A stretch of 64,000 nucleotides of DNA. It comes from WTGA01 sp965214055 (lineage in GTDB: Bacteria > Pseudomonadota > Gammaproteobacteria > Arenicellales > Poriferihabitantaceae). Shown piece after piece: positions 61,089-64,000 of this stretch. The stretch spans positions 2,480,001-2,544,000 of the forward strand of contig OZ243931.1 in NCBI GenBank assembly GCA_965214055.1, given 5' to 3'. The position numbers and the translations under genes are program-made. A model generated the notes under the pieces. That model searched no databases, was not told where the DNA came from, and saw nothing but the letters and a program-made list of their open reading frames with translations. Within the stretch, counting starts at the first letter, position 1; each line of letters opens with the position of its first letter.

Positions 61089-61928
61089 ATGAAGGGTTTT
61101 TACAAAAAACTGTCCGTCAGCTGGAAAAATCAAAACTCTCTGTTGTGTGTCGGTCTGGACCCCGATTTGGCAAAGTTACCGAAAACCATCCGGAAGGGGA
61201 AAGAGCCGTTGTTTGCATTCAATCGCGAAATTATCGATGCCACTGCGTTGTGGGCCTGTGCGTTCAAGCCCCAGATCGCCTATTATGCCGCAATTGGGGC
61301 GGAAGGGCAGTTGGAAAAAACCATTGAATATATCCGCACCCGGTACCCCCTGCTCCCCGTCATCCTGGATGCCAAGCGCGGCGATATTGGTGCCACGGCG
61401 AAAATGTATGCCCGGGAAGCCTTTCAACGCTACCAGGCGGATGCGGTCACGGTGAACCCCTATATGGGGGGAGACACCCTGCAGCCGTTTTTCGAATATG
61501 AAGACAAGGGGGTTTTCATTCTCTGTCGCACTTCCAACCCCGGCAGCGGGGATTTTCAGGAAATGAAGAGCGGGAAATCCTTCCTGTATGAACGGGTTGC
61601 ACAGCACGCGATGAAGTGGAATGTGCGAAACAATATCGGGCTCGTTGTGGGGGCCACCTTTCCGGAAGTCATCGGTGGAACCAGGAAGATCGTCGGGGAC
61701 ATGCCATTGCTGGTTCCGGGAATCGGGAGTCAGGGAGGGGATCTCGGGCAGGTGCTCCGATGCGGCTTGAATGCCGACAGGACCGGTCTGGTCATCAACG
61801 TTTCCCGGGCCATCCTGTATGCCGGCAGTGGCCGGGATTTTGCGGCGGTGGCGGGGGACCGGGCCAGGGAAATCTGTCTGAGCATCCGCGCACAACAGGC
61901 CAGCCGTCCCGGGACCGTGTCAAGTTGA
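61089..61928 (+). CDS. pyrF: Orotidine 5'-phosphate decarboxylase (type 2)
   Basis: A 279-residue TIM-barrel enzyme for the last step of UMP synthesis. The catalytic DxKxxD motif is ILDAKRGDIGATAKMYAREAF (about 95-112). Also seen: LLCVGLDPDL near the N-terminus, AVTVNPYMGGDTLQPF, and GLVVGATFPEVIGGTRKI, all typical of the longer, archaeal/actinobacterial-like type 2 group. Its stop codon overlaps the start of lutA by TGATG, so it is translationally coupled to an unrelated function. Confidence 0.94.
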   Translation: MKGFYKKLSVSWKNQNSLLCVGLDPDLAKLPKTIRKGKEPLFAFNREIIDATALWACAFKPQIAYYAAIGAEGQLEKTIEYIRTRYPLLPVILDAKRGDIGATAKMYAREAFQRYQADAVTVNPYMGGDTLQPFFEYEDKGVFILCRTSNPGSGDFQEMKSGKSFLYERVAQHAMKWNVRNNIGLVVGATFPEVIGGTRKIVGDMPLLVPGIGSQGGDLGQVLRCGLNADRTGLVINVSRAILYAGSGRDFAAVAGDRAREICLSIRAQQASRPGTVSS

Positions 61929-62707
61929 TGACCACCGCATCGAACCAGCATATCGGATTGTTTGTTACCTGCCTGGCAGACCTGTTTCGGCCCGAAATCG
62001 GATTTGCGGCGGTTCAATTGCTGGAGCAGTGCGGATGCACGGTTTCCGTGCCGCTGCAAAGTTGTTGCGGTCAGCCGGCATACAACAGCGGGGACCAGAA
62101 AAAAGCCTCGGAACTGGCCAAGGCGGTCATCCGGACCCTGGAGCCATTCGATGGGATTGTCGTGCCTTCCGGGTCCTGTGCGGCGATGATCCGACATCAT
62201 TATCCGCCGTTACTGGAAGCGGAAGGGGGCTGGCACGCACGGGCCCGGGCGGTGGGGGAAAAGACGTTTGAGTTGTCTCAATTTCTGGTGGAGGAAATGG
62301 GACTGGACACCGTGCCCGGTGGTCACGCAAAATTCGGAAACCGGAAAGTCACGTACCACGACTCCTGTTCCGGTCTGCGGGAACTGGGCATCCGGGAACA
62401 GCCCAGAAAACTTCTTGGGCACTGTTCGGGAATCCAGTTGGAGGAAATGCACAATTCTGAAATCTGCTGCGGTTTCGGGGGGACCTTCTGCGTCAAGTAC
62501 CCGGAGATATCCACCCGCATGGCGGACGATAAGATCTCCGGAATCGAAGACACCGGGGCGGAGGTTGTTCTGGGCGGCGACCTGGGATGCCTGATGCAGA
62601 TTGCGGGTCGATTGAAAAGGCACGGCAAATCTCCCAGGGTCTATCATTATGCGGAACTGCTGGTGGAGGAACCTTCACACCCCGGTCTCGCAGAAGATAA
62701 CGGGTAA
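61928..62707 (+). CDS. lutA: L-lactate utilisation protein LutA ((Fe-S)-binding, CCG domains)
   Basis: A 259-residue cysteine-rich protein with two CCG domains. First: QSCCGQPAYNSGD, with PSGSCAAMIRHHYP. Second: VTYHDSCSGLRELGIREQPR and NSEICCGFGGTFCVKYPEIS, the heterodisulfide-reductase-like pattern. It belongs to the LutABC (LldEFG) complex oxidising L-lactate to pyruvate. The ATG at 61928 is chosen because it overlaps the pyrF stop. lutB follows after 10 bp. Confidence 0.92.
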   Translation: MTTASNQHIGLFVTCLADLFRPEIGFAAVQLLEQCGCTVSVPLQSCCGQPAYNSGDQKKASELAKAVIRTLEPFDGIVVPSGSCAAMIRHHYPPLLEAEGGWHARARAVGEKTFELSQFLVEEMGLDTVPGGHAKFGNRKVTYHDSCSGLRELGIREQPRKLLGHCSGIQLEEMHNSEICCGFGGTFCVKYPEISTRMADDKISGIEDTGAEVVLGGDLGCLMQIAGRLKRHGKSPRVYHYAELLVEEPSHPGLAEDNG

Positions 62708-62717
62708 CGGCTGAAAA

Positions 62718-64000
62718 TTGGAAGTCCTGTCCCGAAATTTTGGCCCGGCATCCAGGCGTGCCCTGCTGGATGAAGACCTGCGTGCCGCTCTGGGCCGGGC
62801 GGAAGCGGGATTTGTCCATACCCGCAAACGCGAAACCGACAAGCTGTTGAACTTTGAGGAATTCAGGGAATTCGGGGAAGCCATCAAGAACCATGTGTTG
62901 GAACACCTGGATCATTACCTGATTGCGTTCGAAAAAAAGGTGGTGGAAAACGGCGGCCAGGTTCACTGGGCGAGCAATGGAGAGGACGCCAATGAACAGA
63001 TTCTCGAGATTTGCAAGCGGGCCAATGCCCGTAAAATCCTCAAGGGAAAGTCCATGGTGTCGGAGGAGGCGGCCACGAACCATTCCCTGGAAGGTCATGG
63101 ATATGAGGTCGTTGAAACGGATTTGGGCGAATATATTATTCAGCTGGCGAAGGAAACCCCCAGCCATATCATTGCTCCGGCCCTGCACAAATCCAAGCAG
63201 GATGTGATTGATTTGTTCCATGATCATCATGCAAAACTGGGGTATGAGGAAAAAGCCCGGGAACGGACCGATATCGTCAACCAGGCGCGCCAGGTGTTGC
63301 GGGACCATTTCTGCAGTGCTGATGTCGGCATCACAGGCAGTAATTTTCTGGTGGCCGAGACGGGTTCCGCCGTCATTGTCACCAACGAAGGGAACGGGGA
63401 CCTCTCGTCCTCCCTTCCCAGGGTGCACATTGTGGTCGCCAGCCTGGAAAAAGTCATCCCGGACCTGGAATCCCTGGGAGGATTTCTTCGGCTGCTGGGC
63501 CGCAGTGCAACGGGGCAGGTGATGTCGGTGTATACCACGGTCTTCAACGGACCCCGGAGAAGCCACGACCTGGATGGGCCGGAAGAGTTTCATGTGGTCC
63601 TTCTGGACAACGGGCGCTCCGGGATTCTCGGTTCGGCATACCAGGATATCCTGCGGTGCATTCGGTGTGGTGCCTGCATGAATCACTGCCCGGTGTATAC
63701 GAGCATTGGCGGACATGCCTATGGCTGGGTCTATCCCGGCCCCATGGGCTCCGTGCTGACGCCACTGTTGGTGGGGCAGGGCCAGGCGGCGGATTTGCCT
63801 TATGCCTGCTCATTGAACGGCCGGTGCGAAACCGTCTGCCCGGTCAATATCCCGTTGCCATCCCTGTTGAGAAAACACCGGACGGACCTGACCGAATCGA
63901 ATCACACCAGCCGCCTGTCCGGGTTATGGATGTGGATCTGGTATCGGCTCGCCAGTTCACCCCGCCGGTACCAGTGGGTGACCAACCTGCTTGGGGAAGG
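62718..64000 (+). CDS. lutB: L-lactate utilisation iron-sulfur protein LutB, partial
   Basis: An open frame running off the right edge. The only possible start after the in-frame TGA at 62712 near the lutA stop is TTG at 62718 (EVLSRNFGPASRRALLDEDL). Seen over 427 codons: the LUD domain with ILKGKSMVSEEAATNHSLEG and VGITGSNFLVAETGSAVIVTNEGNGD, then the ferredoxin-like motifs CIRCGACMNHCPVYTSIGG and CSLNGRCETVCPVNIPLP. This is LutB of the L-lactate oxidation complex. The C-terminal end (DUF3390-like) and any lutC lie outside. The TTG start implies modest expression. Confidence 0.9.
   Translation, partial: MEVLSRNFGPASRRALLDEDLRAALGRAEAGFVHTRKRETDKLLNFEEFREFGEAIKNHVLEHLDHYLIAFEKKVVENGGQVHWASNGEDANEQILEICKRANARKILKGKSMVSEEAATNHSLEGHGYEVVETDLGEYIIQLAKETPSHIIAPALHKSKQDVIDLFHDHHAKLGYEEKARERTDIVNQARQVLRDHFCSADVGITGSNFLVAETGSAVIVTNEGNGDLSSSLPRVHIVVASLEKVIPDLESLGGFLRLLGRSATGQVMSVYTTVFNGPRRSHDLDGPEEFHVVLLDNGRSGILGSAYQDILRCIRCGACMNHCPVYTSIGGHAYGWVYPGPMGSVLTPLLVGQGQAADLPYACSLNGRCETVCPVNIPLPSLLRKHRTDLTESNHTSRLSGLWMWIWYRLASSPRRYQWVTNLLGE

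Noticed and set aside
62493..63716. A 407-codon open frame antisense to lutA/lutB
   Set aside because: The opposite strand encodes LutB with intact LUD and ferredoxin motifs; the antisense frame shows no family pattern.

Overview
The window looks like a chromosomal segment of a gammaproteobacterium of moderate GC. It carries guaB-guaA, a tail-specific protease (prc), an MltD-type transglycosylase with LysM repeats, an LpxL-type lipid A acyltransferase, a potFGHI-type polyamine transporter, class I fumarase, type 2 pyrF and lutAB. No rRNA, tRNA or CRISPR array was found. Most annotation rests on recognising protein families by eye; no search was run.

Layout. 1-3301: right-hand part of a RIT (recombinases-in-trio) element, three tyrosine recombinases joined by 4-nt stop/start overlaps, ending inside a truncated Uma2-type gene; a second Uma2 gene follows, and the two share a 233-bp direct repeat. 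4738-6237: ppx/gppA. 6240-9775: a patchwork of remnants (IS256-type fragment, membrane protein tail, truncated HTH gene, strong palindromes) around a MORN-like repeat protein and a prepilin peptidase. 9886-15961: a leftward block prc, avtA, 2-phosphoglycerate kinase, archaeal-type phosphoglycerate mutase-like gene. 16177-20300: ArsR-methyltransferase, then guaB and guaA. 20443-32461: a defence/toxin-antitoxin stretch (tacAT, an orphan antitoxin remnant, a frameshifted unknown gene, a yhaO-yhaN-unknown operon, two tandem AbiE-like systems of which the first is decayed). 32572-33740: tadA and sco1. 33962-41305: potFGHI, a TetR regulator fused in one frame to a Rieske oxygenase, and a divergent FAD amine oxidase. 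41431-48604: an RloA-like ATPase with a truncated RloB, sulfotransferase plus Asp/Glu-racemase-fold enzyme, a 3-hydroxyisobutyrate dehydrogenase-family gene, then a duplicated fic region containing a frameshifted higB with intact higA and a dead ATPase. 48631-64000: Old Yellow Enzyme, class III aminotransferase, LpxL, an SLC13/RCK transporter, fumarase, a broken brnT with intact brnA, mltD, rhodanese, pyrF, lutA and a partial lutB running off the window.

How it fits together. Two themes stand out. First, genes for amine uptake and breakdown (potFGHI, TetR-Rieske fusion, flavin amine oxidase, class III transaminase, dehydrogenase, OYE) suggest an uncharacterised amine or quaternary-amine catabolic module; the TetR-Rieske fusion is the most unusual protein here. 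Second, several toxin-antitoxin or defence loci keep the antitoxin or regulator intact while the toxin or effector is broken (AbiEii copy 1, HigB, BrnT, RloB), next to a mobile element, duplications and remnants. This points to an accessory region undergoing repeated gain and inactivation.
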